Shown one piece after another: positions 19,965 to 28,388 of a stretch of DNA of 64,000 bases. A program made the translations under genes and the position numbers. The first letter of the stretch is position 1. Each line of letters opens with the position of its first letter. This stretch comes from Candidatus Formimonas warabiya (GTDB lineage Bacteria; Bacillota; Dehalobacteriia; Dehalobacteriales; Dehalobacteriaceae): contig NZ_CP017634.1 of the NCBI RefSeq assembly GCF_002777255.1, positions 5,282,903 through 5,346,902 of the forward strand, read 5' to 3'. The notes beneath the pieces were generated by a model. The model did no database searches and was not told the DNA's origin. It was given only the letters and a program-made list of their open reading frames with translations.

Positions 19965-20816
19965 ATGATTTTTTTGATTTTGGCCATTCTGAGCAATTGT
20001 GCGGAAACGATCATAATCCGGTTTTCGGAAAGAAATTTGCATAATCGTTATGCGGTGACGATGTTTAATTATATGATTACCGTAATGATGAGCTATTTTT
20101 TTATTGGTGGCGCCAAGGCCTTCAGCCTGGCCGGTGATCACCGGTTTGCCCTGTTTTTGGGGGTTTGGAACGGGGCTTTATTTGTCACTTGGTTGTTAAT
20201 TTACCAAGTAAGTATCCGTCATAACGGGGTGCCCATGTCCGCCACCTTTGCGAAGTTGGGCATTCTTTTACCTACCGCCGGTTCGGTGGTATTTTTTGCG
20301 GAAAACCCCTCTCTGGTGCAAATAATGGGGATCATCATTGCGTTATCAGCGATTGTGCTATTTTATTGGCCTGAAAAGAGCAGGGCAGGGGAGGCACCAA
20401 AGCCCGGGTTCAGGCTTTTACTGATGCTAGTTTTGTTGATCGGCGGCATGGGGGATTTTAACTCCAAGATATTTGAACACTTTGGTAATCCCCGGTTTGA
20501 CGGTCTGTTTTTGTTTTATACCTTTTTGGTTTCATTGATTTTAAGCATGGTGGTCTGGTTGGTTCAGGACAAAAGGGTCCATCAAAGGGATGTGCTTTTT
20601 GGGGTGCTGATTGGCGTGCCCAATCAGTTGACTACCATGTTTTTACTGTGGGCGATTATGCGGCTCCCCGCTTATCTGGTATTTCCTATTTACAGTGTGA
20701 GCGTAATATTACTGGTTAGCCTAATCAGCAGCTTATTATTTAAGGAAAAGCTTTCGCGTCTCCAGTGCTTGAGTATGATCTTGGTGTGTGTTGCTTTAGT
20801 ATTTCTTAATATATAA
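19965..20816 (+). CDS. DMT-superfamily (EamA-like) transporter
   Basis: A membrane protein of about 283 residues with ten predicted helices in two similar halves, as in drug/metabolite transporters. The second half includes the usual PIYSVSVILLVSLISSLLFKEKLS, with the conserved Lys-Glu near its end. ATG 19965 with TAAGGTGAT upstream is preferred over TTG 19959. Cargo is unknown; members export amino acids, metabolites or drugs. It stands alone between the ABC operon and the MFS gene, and could be co-transcribed with the latter. Confidence 0.8.
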   Translation: MIFLILAILSNCAETIIIRFSERNLHNRYAVTMFNYMITVMMSYFFIGGAKAFSLAGDHRFALFLGVWNGALFVTWLLIYQVSIRHNGVPMSATFAKLGILLPTAGSVVFFAENPSLVQIMGIIIALSAIVLFYWPEKSRAGEAPKPGFRLLLMLVLLIGGMGDFNSKIFEHFGNPRFDGLFLFYTFLVSLILSMVVWLVQDKRVHQRDVLFGVLIGVPNQLTTMFLLWAIMRLPAYLVFPIYSVSVILLVSLISSLLFKEKLSRLQCLSMILVCVALVFLNI

Positions 20817-20872
20817 AATATAGATAGTGTCTTCTGTTAATGACAAGTGCTAATATATAAGGAAGTGGGCAG

Positions 20873-22339
20873 GTGGAGATAAAAAAACGGAACATTGTTG
20901 CTGCCATCATGGTGGCCATGTTTTTGGGGGCCGTAGAAGGGACTGTGGTAACCACCGCAATGCCTACGATTGTCCGGGAACTGCACGGCTTCCAATTGAT
21001 CAGCTGGGTTTTTTCCGTCTATCTCTTGACTTCGGCTGTTTCCACGCCTGTATACGGAAAACTGGCTGATTTATACGGCAGAAAAAATACCCTCTCCGTG
21101 GGAATTATTATTTTTATTGTGGGGAGTACGCTGTGCGGGTTGTCCGGAAATATGGTGCACCTGATCCTATTCCGTGCCCTTCAGGGACTGGGGGCCGGGG
21201 CCATCTTTACAGTTACCTATACGATTGTCGGGGATATCTTTTCACTTGCGGAACGGGCTAAGGTACAGGGGTGGCTGGGGACGGTCTGGGGTATCGCGAG
21301 CCTTGCCGGCCCCTTCCTGGGCGGGTTTTTAATTGACTATCTTTCCTGGCACTGGGTATTTTTTATCAACCTGCCTTTTGGAATATTGTCTGTGCTTCTA
21401 TTAAAAAGAAACCTTGTTGAGCGTTTCGCGAGAAAAAAACATCAGATGGATTATGCAGGCATTCTGGTGTTGTCTTTAGCCATTATGGCTTTATTAATCG
21501 GTGTGCTCCGGGTGGGAAACAGCCAGGAACAGAATCCGTGGTTTACCTATACCTCTTTTATCTCTGCTGCTGTTCTGGTCGGGGCTTTGTATTTGATTGA
21601 AAGGAAAGCCGAGGAGCCGGTCATTCCTCTTGAAATACTTACCAGGGACAACACAGCTGTTAATGTGATCAGTTTTTTGGTTGCTGCTGTTTTAATGGGA
21701 GCGGATGTTTATTTGCCCATCTATATTCAGAATGTTTTAGGATTCAAGGCCACTTTATCAGGGCTGGCGATGGCGCCCATGTCCCTTTCCTGGCTGCTGG
21801 CCTCCGTTTTTCTTGCCAAGGCGATACCCCGTTTGGGGGAAAGAGTAGTCACGATTTTTTCCACCTTTATTCTGCTCGGCAGTTGTTTTTTGTTATTGGC
21901 TTTGGGCATGAAGTCTTCTCTCTTTTTGGTGGTGATTTGTGTTTTTGTCATGGGGATTGGATTTGGAGGCAGCTTCACTACTTTAACCATCGTGATTCAG
22001 GAATCGGTAGGATATCATCAACGGGGGGCGGCTACCGCTTTTAACTCTCTCGTCCGGACATTAGGACAAACTATTGGCGTAAGTATTTTGGGCACCCTTC
22101 TTAATTTAAAGATTGTACAATATTTTAATCATATAGGAATCAAGGGCGTTAACCCTGACAGTCTTTACGCAAAGGCGAATCTAGCTGCAGGACTGGATTT
22201 AGACAAGGTAAAGGAATCGTTGAATTTTTCCCTTCATCACGTGTTCCTTGCGATTATTGGACTTTCTATTCTTTCCTGGTTCTTTTCCTTTGCCTTACGG
22301 AGCGGCTTGAAAAAAAGACTTCCCAACGCAGACGAGTAA
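20873..22339 (+). CDS. MFS efflux transporter, DHA2 family (14 TM, EmrB/QacA-like)
   Basis: A 488-residue proton-driven exporter. The N-terminal motif D1 region (EGTVVTTAMPTIVRELHG), motif A (GKLADLYGRKNTL) and motif C-like Gly/Pro-rich helix (GIASLAGPFLGGFLID) are clear and typical of 14-helix drug:H+ antiporters. GTG 20873 is behind GGAAGTGGG. No regulator is adjacent. Substrate cannot be predicted. A second, distinct DHA2 exporter lies at 42154-43572 on the other strand. Confidence 0.92.
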   Translation: MEIKKRNIVAAIMVAMFLGAVEGTVVTTAMPTIVRELHGFQLISWVFSVYLLTSAVSTPVYGKLADLYGRKNTLSVGIIIFIVGSTLCGLSGNMVHLILFRALQGLGAGAIFTVTYTIVGDIFSLAERAKVQGWLGTVWGIASLAGPFLGGFLIDYLSWHWVFFINLPFGILSVLLLKRNLVERFARKKHQMDYAGILVLSLAIMALLIGVLRVGNSQEQNPWFTYTSFISAAVLVGALYLIERKAEEPVIPLEILTRDNTAVNVISFLVAAVLMGADVYLPIYIQNVLGFKATLSGLAMAPMSLSWLLASVFLAKAIPRLGERVVTIFSTFILLGSCFLLLALGMKSSLFLVVICVFVMGIGFGGSFTTLTIVIQESVGYHQRGAATAFNSLVRTLGQTIGVSILGTLLNLKIVQYFNHIGIKGVNPDSLYAKANLAAGLDLDKVKESLNFSLHHVFLAIIGLSILSWFFSFALRSGLKKRLPNADE

Positions 22340-22456
22340 TTTCGGGAAAGATGAGTGGGGATGATAGCAGTGTTTGGAGAAAGCCGAATTTCTCTGAGGA
22401 GAATGAGGTCTTGATATAGACTAAGGTGGAAATGTAGAAAGGAGCTATTAGCGCAT

Positions 22457-23491
22457 ATGATTGAAAAGGTATACCACAACATATACAAAATAGAAATTCC
22501 CCTCCCCAACAGCCCGCTTAAAGCGACCAATGCTTATTTTATCCGGGGCAAGGGAAGGAATCTATTGATCGATACGGGATTTAATCGTTCCGAGTGTCTG
22601 GACGCCATGAAAAAAGGAATTCAAGAAATCGAATTTTCCATGGAGAATACGGATCTTTTTATTACCCATATCCATGCGGATCATTCCGGATTGGCCGGTC
22701 ACTTAGCTACCCCTGCCACAAACGTCTATTGCGGCAATTATTGCGCGCAAGCATTAACCGATGGGAACAGCAGTTTGCTAGGGTATTATCAGGATTATAT
22801 TCAACAAAGCGGGCTTTATGATGAAGGGTTTTCGATAGATCTTTCTCTGCACCCTGGCTACAAGTATGCGAGTGATAAAATTCCCAAGGTGAATGTCATC
22901 AAAGACGGCGATGAAATCGAAGTCGGAGACTTTTCCTTCCGGTGCATTGATACGACTGGACATGCTCCGGACCATATGTGCCTGTATGAGCCCAAACATA
23001 GACTCCTATTTTCCGGCGACCATATTTTGGGAAAAACTACTCCCAATAATACCATTTGGGATGCCCCATGGGCCATTACCTACGACTACCTGGGAGCTTA
23101 CCTGAGAAATTTAGATAAAATTGCTGCACTAGAGATTGAAGTAGCCCTGCCGGGGCATCGGATGATTTTAAGGGATTGTCATCAGCGTATAGAAGAACTA
23201 AAGATGCATCACCAAAACAGGCTGGGCAACATTTTAGAGATCTTAGGGAAGGAAAAAATGAACGGGGTGGAAGTCGCAAGTAAAATGAAGTGGGACATAA
23301 GGGCTAAATCATGGACGGAGTTCCCGCCGGAACAAAAAATATTTGCCACAGGGGAAGCGTTGTCCCATCTTACGCACTTGGTATTCAGAGATATTCTGGT
23401 TAAAGAAATGTGCCATGGCGTAGTGTTTTACTCAGTACCATCCGGGCGTCCACGACCACACAGCCATCCGGATAAGCAAGCACAGGATTGA
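22457..23491 (+). CDS. Metallo-beta-lactamase-fold hydrolase
   Basis: The 344-residue protein has the binuclear metal motif HIHADH (H71, H73, D75, H76), the later TGHAPDHMCLYEP and SGDH motifs, and PGHR near residue 233. It is a soluble hydrolase of the glyoxalase II/MBL group with a C-terminal helical domain, as in many acyl-CoA- or lactone-associated enzymes. The ribosome-binding site is AAAGGAGC. Its last 92 bases overlap the convergent synthetase beta gene; the tail after about residue 315 is low in conservation and may be a run-on extension. Substrate unknown. Confidence 0.88.
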   Translation: MIEKVYHNIYKIEIPLPNSPLKATNAYFIRGKGRNLLIDTGFNRSECLDAMKKGIQEIEFSMENTDLFITHIHADHSGLAGHLATPATNVYCGNYCAQALTDGNSSLLGYYQDYIQQSGLYDEGFSIDLSLHPGYKYASDKIPKVNVIKDGDEIEVGDFSFRCIDTTGHAPDHMCLYEPKHRLLFSGDHILGKTTPNNTIWDAPWAITYDYLGAYLRNLDKIAALEIEVALPGHRMILRDCHQRIEELKMHHQNRLGNILEILGKEKMNGVEVASKMKWDIRAKSWTEFPPEQKIFATGEALSHLTHLVFRDILVKEMCHGVVFYSVPSGRPRPHSHPDKQAQD

Positions 23492-24119
23492 AGTCCAGCT
23501 CATCTATCTCGGGTATTTCAGAGAGCAGTTTCCCGGCATTGACAATGAGGTCGGCAAGTGCGTCCAGGTTGCAGGCTTTTGCTCCCCGCACGCCGTTTAA
23601 TATTTTGTAGGCTTGGGTTTCTTCCATTTGTCTCAGGGCTTCTTCTTTTTCCATCGGTACCATGCGGAAGGAAACATCTTTAAAAACTTCAATCAAGATC
23701 CCGCCGGAACCAAACATGACTACGGGACCAAATTCTTCGTTCCGGATTCCTCCGACGACCACTTCCACCCCTTTTGCCATTTCCTTTTGCACTAAAACCC
23801 CATCGATGGGGACAATCCCCAATTTTTCTGTTACATGGGCCGTCAGTTTGTCATAACCTGTCCGCAATTCTTCCTGATCTCTAATGCCGACAATAACTCC
23901 CCCCACGTCTGATTTATGCACGATCTCAGGAGATACGATTTTGATGACCAGGGGATAACCCAGTTCTTCTCCGGCTTTTTCCGCTTCGCGCCGGCTCCGC
24001 ACAAACCGGGTTTCCGGATAGGGGATACCAAAGGATGCACAAACCGTGTAGGCTTCATATTCCGGTATCAGCTGCCGGCCTTCCGCACATGCTTTCTTAA
24101 TTACTTCCCGGTAATCCAT
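23400..24119 (-). CDS. ADP-forming acyl-CoA synthetase, beta subunit (ATP-grasp)
   Basis: The beta subunit takes the phosphoryl group from the phosphohistidine of the alpha subunit to make ATP from acyl-CoA. The 239-residue protein has the ATP-grasp pattern: YPLVIKIVSPEIVHKSDVGG, then GVLVQKEMAKGVEVVVGGIR and ELDFNPVLAYPDGCVVVDAR with metal-binding Asn and Asp. Length matches stand-alone archaeal and clostridial ACD beta subunits. It lies 33 bases downstream of the alpha gene on the same strand, with AGGCAGGGAGAG before its start. Its end overlaps the convergent hydrolase gene. Confidence 0.93.
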   Translation of the reverse strand: MDYREVIKKACAEGRQLIPEYEAYTVCASFGIPYPETRFVRSRREAEKAGEELGYPLVIKIVSPEIVHKSDVGGVIVGIRDQEELRTGYDKLTAHVTEKLGIVPIDGVLVQKEMAKGVEVVVGGIRNEEFGPVVMFGSGGILIEVFKDVSFRMVPMEKEEALRQMEETQAYKILNGVRGAKACNLDALADLIVNAGKLLSEIPEIDELDFNPVLAYPDGCVVVDARMVLSKTLRHGTFL

Positions 24120-24152
24120 CTCTCCCTGCCTCCTATAATCTGATCACTTTTT

Positions 24153-25580
24153 TTATTTGCTGTTCTTAGACCGGTACTGGCTGTACCGAATCATGTTTGT
24201 CATCACTTTTGCTGCCGTGTCGGGGTATTCCAGCGTGGGCATACTGTTTTTTTCCAGAATTTTTCTGCAGTCAGCAGCAGAAAAACCATTGACAAATACG
24301 GAAAGCAAGGTTTTCCTTTCCGCTTCAGGGAAGGACTGATATGCCGATACAATTTTGTTTGCCAGCAATTCTGCATCCAGAAAGGTGGGCGGTGGGGTAA
24401 TAAATATGATGGCGTCAATCTGGGGATCTGCGATGAGGATCTTAAATACTTCGTGATGGATTTCTTCATTCACCGATCCGGTCATATCGATGTAGCCGTC
24501 CAGGAGCCCGATATTGGCGGTTGGGGCCAGAATTTTTTTTAGTCCGGTTTTTGTTTCCGGGGAAAGTTTAGCCAGCTCCGCAACCCCGGAGGACATCAGT
24601 TCGTCGATACAGATGGTTCCCGGTCCCCCCACTACGGTCAGCACACACACCCGGTTTCCTTTGGGCAGAGGGGTTTTATCCATTGCGGCGATGGTATGGT
24701 AAAATTCGGGCACATCAAAGGTTTGCACGATTCCGGCCTGGCGAAAGGCCCCCTTGTACATAGCGAAGCTACCGGCAATAGAACCGGTATGGCTTTGTGC
24801 GGCCCGGGAGCCCAGTTCGGTTTTTCCGGGTTTCATGGAAACGATGGGTTTTCTCTTCGTTACTTCTGCAGCAGTTGTCATTAACTTACGGGCGTCTTTG
24901 GTTCCTTCCAGGTAGAGGGCAATGACATTGGTTCTTGCGTCATCGCCCAGATATTCGATCAGTTCACTGACATCCACATCTTTCATGTTTCCCATGGCCA
25001 CAAATTTGTTTATGCCGATCGTACCCAGCGCCTCGGTCGACCGGAGACAGGATTGAGCGAAGGCGCCGCTCTGGCTGACGATGGATACCCCGCCCTTTGG
25101 GCAGTTGCCTATTTCAAAGGTGGTATTCACGCCATGGTAGGTGTCAATGATCCCTAAGCAGTTGGGACCAATCACCCGGATGCCGCGTTCCAGCAGGGGG
25201 GCAAGCAAGGCTTTTTCCCTTGACCGGCCAGTTTCATCGCCCATTTCACTGAAACCGCTGGAGATTACCACAACCCCGTTAATATCTCCTATTCTGTCTC
25301 TGCGCCGGGCAATTTCCTCAGCAGCCTTAATACATTCTTCGGCATTGAGCACCATGACCGCGATATCCACTTTTCCGGATATTTCTTCCAGACTTTTGTA
25401 GCATTTTAGGCCAAGGATTTCTTTTGATCCGGGATTGACCGGATATATTTCTCCGGAAAAATCCATGGCTTTGGCATTCTCCACAACTCGATGCCCAAGT
25501 TTGCCGGCCTTTGACGATGCGCCCAAAATTGCGATGGATTTCGCTTTGAACAGGGCGTCCAAAGACTGCTTGTGATCCAT
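24153..25580 (-). CDS. ADP-forming acyl-CoA synthetase, alpha subunit
   Basis: The alpha subunit binds CoA and carries the phosphorylated His. The 475-residue protein has an N-terminal CoA-binding Rossmann domain (KSIAILGASSKAGKLGHRV), then two succinyl-CoA-synthetase-like flavodoxin domains with VIGPNCLGI, IVSQSGAFAQS and the active His264 in AQSHTGSIAG. With the beta subunit it would convert acyl-CoA, ADP and phosphate into acid, CoA and ATP, a fermentative ATP-yielding step. The start ATG has GAGGGAGG upstream. Which acyl-CoA is used is not evident. Confidence 0.95.
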   Translation of the reverse strand: MDHKQSLDALFKAKSIAILGASSKAGKLGHRVVENAKAMDFSGEIYPVNPGSKEILGLKCYKSLEEISGKVDIAVMVLNAEECIKAAEEIARRRDRIGDINGVVVISSGFSEMGDETGRSREKALLAPLLERGIRVIGPNCLGIIDTYHGVNTTFEIGNCPKGGVSIVSQSGAFAQSCLRSTEALGTIGINKFVAMGNMKDVDVSELIEYLGDDARTNVIALYLEGTKDARKLMTTAAEVTKRKPIVSMKPGKTELGSRAAQSHTGSIAGSFAMYKGAFRQAGIVQTFDVPEFYHTIAAMDKTPLPKGNRVCVLTVVGGPGTICIDELMSSGVAELAKLSPETKTGLKKILAPTANIGLLDGYIDMTGSVNEEIHHEVFKILIADPQIDAIIFITPPPTFLDAELLANKIVSAYQSFPEAERKTLLSVFVNGFSAADCRKILEKNSMPTLEYPDTAAKVMTNMIRYSQYRSKNSK

Positions 25581-26003
25581 TTTCCTCCCTCATTCCTTTC
25601 TCACCCCATATTTCATGCCGATCCTTTTTACCCCTTATTATTGACAATATGGTATGATCATCTTTGGTATCCCAATTATACCACCGCACTCAGCAGCTTG
25701 AGCCATTTTATCCCTTGCTCAGATCAAGTGGACAAATTTTTACAATTTTTAAGAACTCGGTGTAACTATGCGGTGCGTCATCCCCATGGGTGCAGAAAGG
25801 AAAAATGCAAATTCTATCTCAACAAATAAAGACTTCTTGAAAGATCGTTTGAATTTCATTTTATAGGGCTTGAGCGTTTATTCTCAGGCTTTTTTGTTGG
25901 AAAAGCAATGGGCAAAGACCCTGCCGGATATTAGAAATTTCTATAGGGTGATGGGTGACAATAAAATTATTGAATTTCCCTTATAAAAGATTGCCATGAT
26001 AAA
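25581..26003. other. Gene-poor divergent region
   Basis: This stretch holds the promoter side of the synthetase operon. It includes TTGACA-like and TATAAT-like elements around 25640-25680 and an inverted repeat GGTAT-CCCAATT-ATACC (25666-25682). Around 25740-25829 the plus strand encodes a Cys/His-rich tail (CNYAVRHPHGCRKEKCKFYLNK in two pieces) that looks like a gene remnant. A T-rich hairpin near 25866-25896 could be a terminator. No complete gene is convincing. Confidence 0.4.
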
Positions 26004-26171
26004 ATGAAAACAGTTTGGAGAAAGCCTATAGAAATAAATCCTGGAACCAAAAGAGAATTAAAAAAGCTTTTGGAAAGCAAGGGACTGGATATTCCCTTTG
26101 TGGCAATTGATGAGGCTGATCCAACCATTTCTATCATAAATATACAAAATTTTTTTCGCGGGGAGGCTTAG
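26004..26171 (+). CDS. Small hypothetical ORF, 55 residues
   Basis: ATG 26004 to TAG 26171 encodes MKTVWRKPIEINPGTKRELK and a further 35 residues ending FFRGEA. The composition is protein-like (alternating Lys/Glu helix, then a beta-rich part), and it is in line with the next gene 44 bases downstream. No good ribosome-binding site precedes it, and I do not recognise the family. It may be a genuine small protein or the 3' end of a decayed gene. Confidence 0.35.
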   Translation: MKTVWRKPIEINPGTKRELKKLLESKGLDIPFVAIDEADPTISIINIQNFFRGEA

Positions 26172-26214
26172 GGTGAGGTAGGTTCAGGCATTCAGCTAAA
26201 ATGGGGTGATGTTT

Positions 26215-26919
26215 GTGCAACAAGTTGCCGTTTCTACTGCCTCTTTTTGCCTTTGGGACATTGGGCCGGCGGGGAAGCTTACTATCTGTAAAGAGCTGGG
26301 CTGTGACAGGGTGGAAGTAGCTTTCAGCTCGGTTAAAATGTTGAAGGACTTTGTTTCTTTCCCATCCCCGCTAATTCAATTGGCTGAGTTTAAGCACATT
26401 ACCATCCATATGCCCTGGTGCGGCGTAAGCTACGGAAATAATGCCACAAGCAGGAAAATTATGGATTATGTGCAACTAATCAACGAAAAATTACAAGTCG
26501 AGGCCTTTGTGATCCATTTTGATACTATCTCTGACTTTGACTGGGTAGAGAAAAGAGACTTTCCTGTTTATCTGGAAAATGCGCTGCGAAATGGTTCATG
26601 GCCCCTTTTTCAGCACGTGCTCAAGAACTATCCATTTGATTGTGTGTTAGATATTAACCGGGCGACCAGATTTGGGGACTATTTGGATCAGATTATTGAG
26701 GAACACCGCGATGATATCAAGGAAATCCATGTCAGCGGTTTTATCAATGATTTGGGACGGATTCCGATTAGAGAAAGCAATCAGGAACCTTTGCTGGATA
26801 GAGTGAAGGAGATAAATGTACCTTTTGTGATTGAGGGTTTGTTTTCACCCGGTGATTTGGAAGCAATACGCAAAGAAATCCGGTTAATACAGGACAAAAC
26901 CTGTTGCCTTGAACTCTAG
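26215..26919 (+). CDS. TIM-barrel protein, sugar phosphate isomerase/epimerase-like
   Basis: The protein of about 234 residues looks like an AP-endonuclease-2/xylose-isomerase-type barrel: VAVSTASFCLWDIG at the first strand, CDRVEVAFSS, ITIHMPWCGVSYGNN, AFVIHFDTI, CVLDINRAT and EIHVSGF along later strands, with His/Glu/Asp candidates for metal binding. The start is uncertain: GTG 26206 and ATG 26209 overlap the likely GGGGTGAT signal, so GTG 26215 is preferred. It precedes the ECF transporter genes and may process the imported compound. The substrate is unknown. Confidence 0.65.
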   Translation: MQQVAVSTASFCLWDIGPAGKLTICKELGCDRVEVAFSSVKMLKDFVSFPSPLIQLAEFKHITIHMPWCGVSYGNNATSRKIMDYVQLINEKLQVEAFVIHFDTISDFDWVEKRDFPVYLENALRNGSWPLFQHVLKNYPFDCVLDINRATRFGDYLDQIIEEHRDDIKEIHVSGFINDLGRIPIRESNQEPLLDRVKEINVPFVIEGLFSPGDLEAIRKEIRLIQDKTCCLEL

Positions 26920-27082
26920 CCAGGCAGGATGCTTCTTATTCATAGTAATTTTCGTGCAGGATTCCTGGCATGAGGGCAGAGGGCAGCGATGATGATACAG
27001 GGGAGGTGAATTTATCAGGCCTGTAGACTTGTTTTGACAGATGAATTTCCGTAAGTCAGTAAGAAAGAAAAGGAGGTTGACC

Positions 27083-27664
27083 ATGAATAAACGTCTCTTT
27101 GTAACTTTAATACCGGTAGGAATTGGCGTAAATATTGTGGGCGGACTGTTGGCCCAGACACTGAAGCTGCCTATTTTCTTGGACAGCATCGGCACCATGT
27201 TGACCGCGGTGATTCTGGGACCATGGCTTGGTGCCCTGACCGGTTTGTTGAGTAACCTATTGCAAGGCCTGTTCACTGATCCCATCAATATCCCCTTTGG
27301 CCTTGTGAATGCGGTGATTGGTTTAGTCGTAGGCTTTCTGGCGTTAAAACGGGGATTTGAGGATTATGTTACTCCCCTGATCGCCGGGTTGATCCTGTCG
27401 GTATTAGCTCCTATCATCGGCACTCCTATTGCGGTTTATTTGTTTGGCGGAGTGACCGGGGGAGGAGTAGACCTGATTTATACCGTATTGTTGAAGGCAG
27501 GAAACGAAATTTTTGCCAGCGCTTTTCTAGCGCGCGTACCGGCTAATCTTGTAGACAAGTTAATCAGTGCGTATTTGATTATGGCGATTGTCCGTAAGCT
27601 GCCGGTGGCAATGAAGGGATATGCTGTACCAGGTGCCAAAAGAACAGAAAAAATTACTGCCTAG
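27083..27664 (+). CDS. ECF transporter S component (CD3073-like)
   Basis: A membrane protein of about 193 residues with six predicted helices. It has the features of substrate-specific ECF components: Gly-rich GIGVNIVGGLLAQTLKLPIF, LDSIGTMLTAVILGPWLG and LTGLLSNLLQGLFTDP. I recall a CD3073 family of putative S components in Clostridioides next to the CD3072 desulfidase family, here represented at 15779. ATG 27083 has AAGGAGG six bases upstream; the longer frame from 27041 includes this site. T component and ATPase follow. Substrate unknown. Confidence 0.85.
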   Translation: MNKRLFVTLIPVGIGVNIVGGLLAQTLKLPIFLDSIGTMLTAVILGPWLGALTGLLSNLLQGLFTDPINIPFGLVNAVIGLVVGFLALKRGFEDYVTPLIAGLILSVLAPIIGTPIAVYLFGGVTGGGVDLIYTVLLKAGNEIFASAFLARVPANLVDKLISAYLIMAIVRKLPVAMKGYAVPGAKRTEKITA

Positions 27665-28379
27665 TTTTCCGAGCGCCTGTAATGCGCCGGGGATCGGTGC
27701 GGGCAGTAAAATTCTCGTTTTATCCTTAATAATAATCTCTTTATTTTTGATGCATGACTGGAGGCAGTTGTTTATTAACCTTTTCGTGCTTACGATGCTT
27801 TCATGTTTATGCGGAGTGCTTCGGCCTATGGCAGGAAGAGTGAAGCATTTTATCTTTCTCTGCTTAGCGATCGTTGCCATCCATGCTTTTTTTAATCCCC
27901 ATAATGATCATTTTATTTATTTTATTGGCCTGGAAGGGTTTCATTATGGGTTAAAAACAGCCCTGCGTTTGCTGGGCATTGTGATTGCCGGGAATTTGCT
28001 GCTGCTTACCACCGAGGTTACGGTATTAGTGCGGTGGTTCGGCAGGATTAATTCTGATTTGGGCATGATCCTGGGACTTTCTTTGTCGATTATTCCTGTG
28101 ATGCAGCGTCAAATGGCCACTACTTTAGAAGTGCAGTCTGCCCGGGGATTGCGTCGGGACAGGATGAGGGACCGGTTTTTTGCTTTTGTTGCTGTGATCG
28201 TTCCGGTGATTGTCAAGTCAATTATTCGGGCCCATACCATGGCTCAGCTTTTGTATTTGCGGGGATATGACGGGCGCGTGAGACAGGAAAGATCCAGCCT
28301 GATCCGGCAAGATTGGTATCTGATGGGTTTTGGTTTTTTCTATTTCTTCATGAACTTATATTTTTCCATTCATCTATAG
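27621..28379 (+). CDS. ECF transporter T component (EcfT/CbiQ-like)
   Basis: The 252-residue membrane protein has about five to six helices and the two cytoplasmic Ala-Arg-Gly coupling motifs of T components: QSARGLRRDRMRDR and LYLRGYDGRV. These arms dock on the ATPases. It overlaps the S-component gene by 44 bases, indicating coupled translation. The N-terminal 25 residues before GIGAGSKILVLSL are not typical of the family; a later start is possible. Confidence 0.9.
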   Translation: MLYQVPKEQKKLLPSFPSACNAPGIGAGSKILVLSLIIISLFLMHDWRQLFINLFVLTMLSCLCGVLRPMAGRVKHFIFLCLAIVAIHAFFNPHNDHFIYFIGLEGFHYGLKTALRLLGIVIAGNLLLLTTEVTVLVRWFGRINSDLGMILGLSLSIIPVMQRQMATTLEVQSARGLRRDRMRDRFFAFVAVIVPVIVKSIIRAHTMAQLLYLRGYDGRVRQERSSLIRQDWYLMGFGFFYFFMNLYFSIHL

Positions 28380-28388
28380 AAACGTAAG

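Noticed and set aside
25572..25829. Plus-strand ORF of 85 residues
   Set aside because: The first half is the complement of the synthetase promoter. Only the Cys/His-rich end looks protein-like, so it is treated as a possible remnant, not a gene.
26919..26969. GCCAGG/CCTGGC pair before the ECF S component as a riboswitch
   Set aside because: Only a six-bp stem with a 39-base loop is evident, and no known riboswitch core motif is recognisable.
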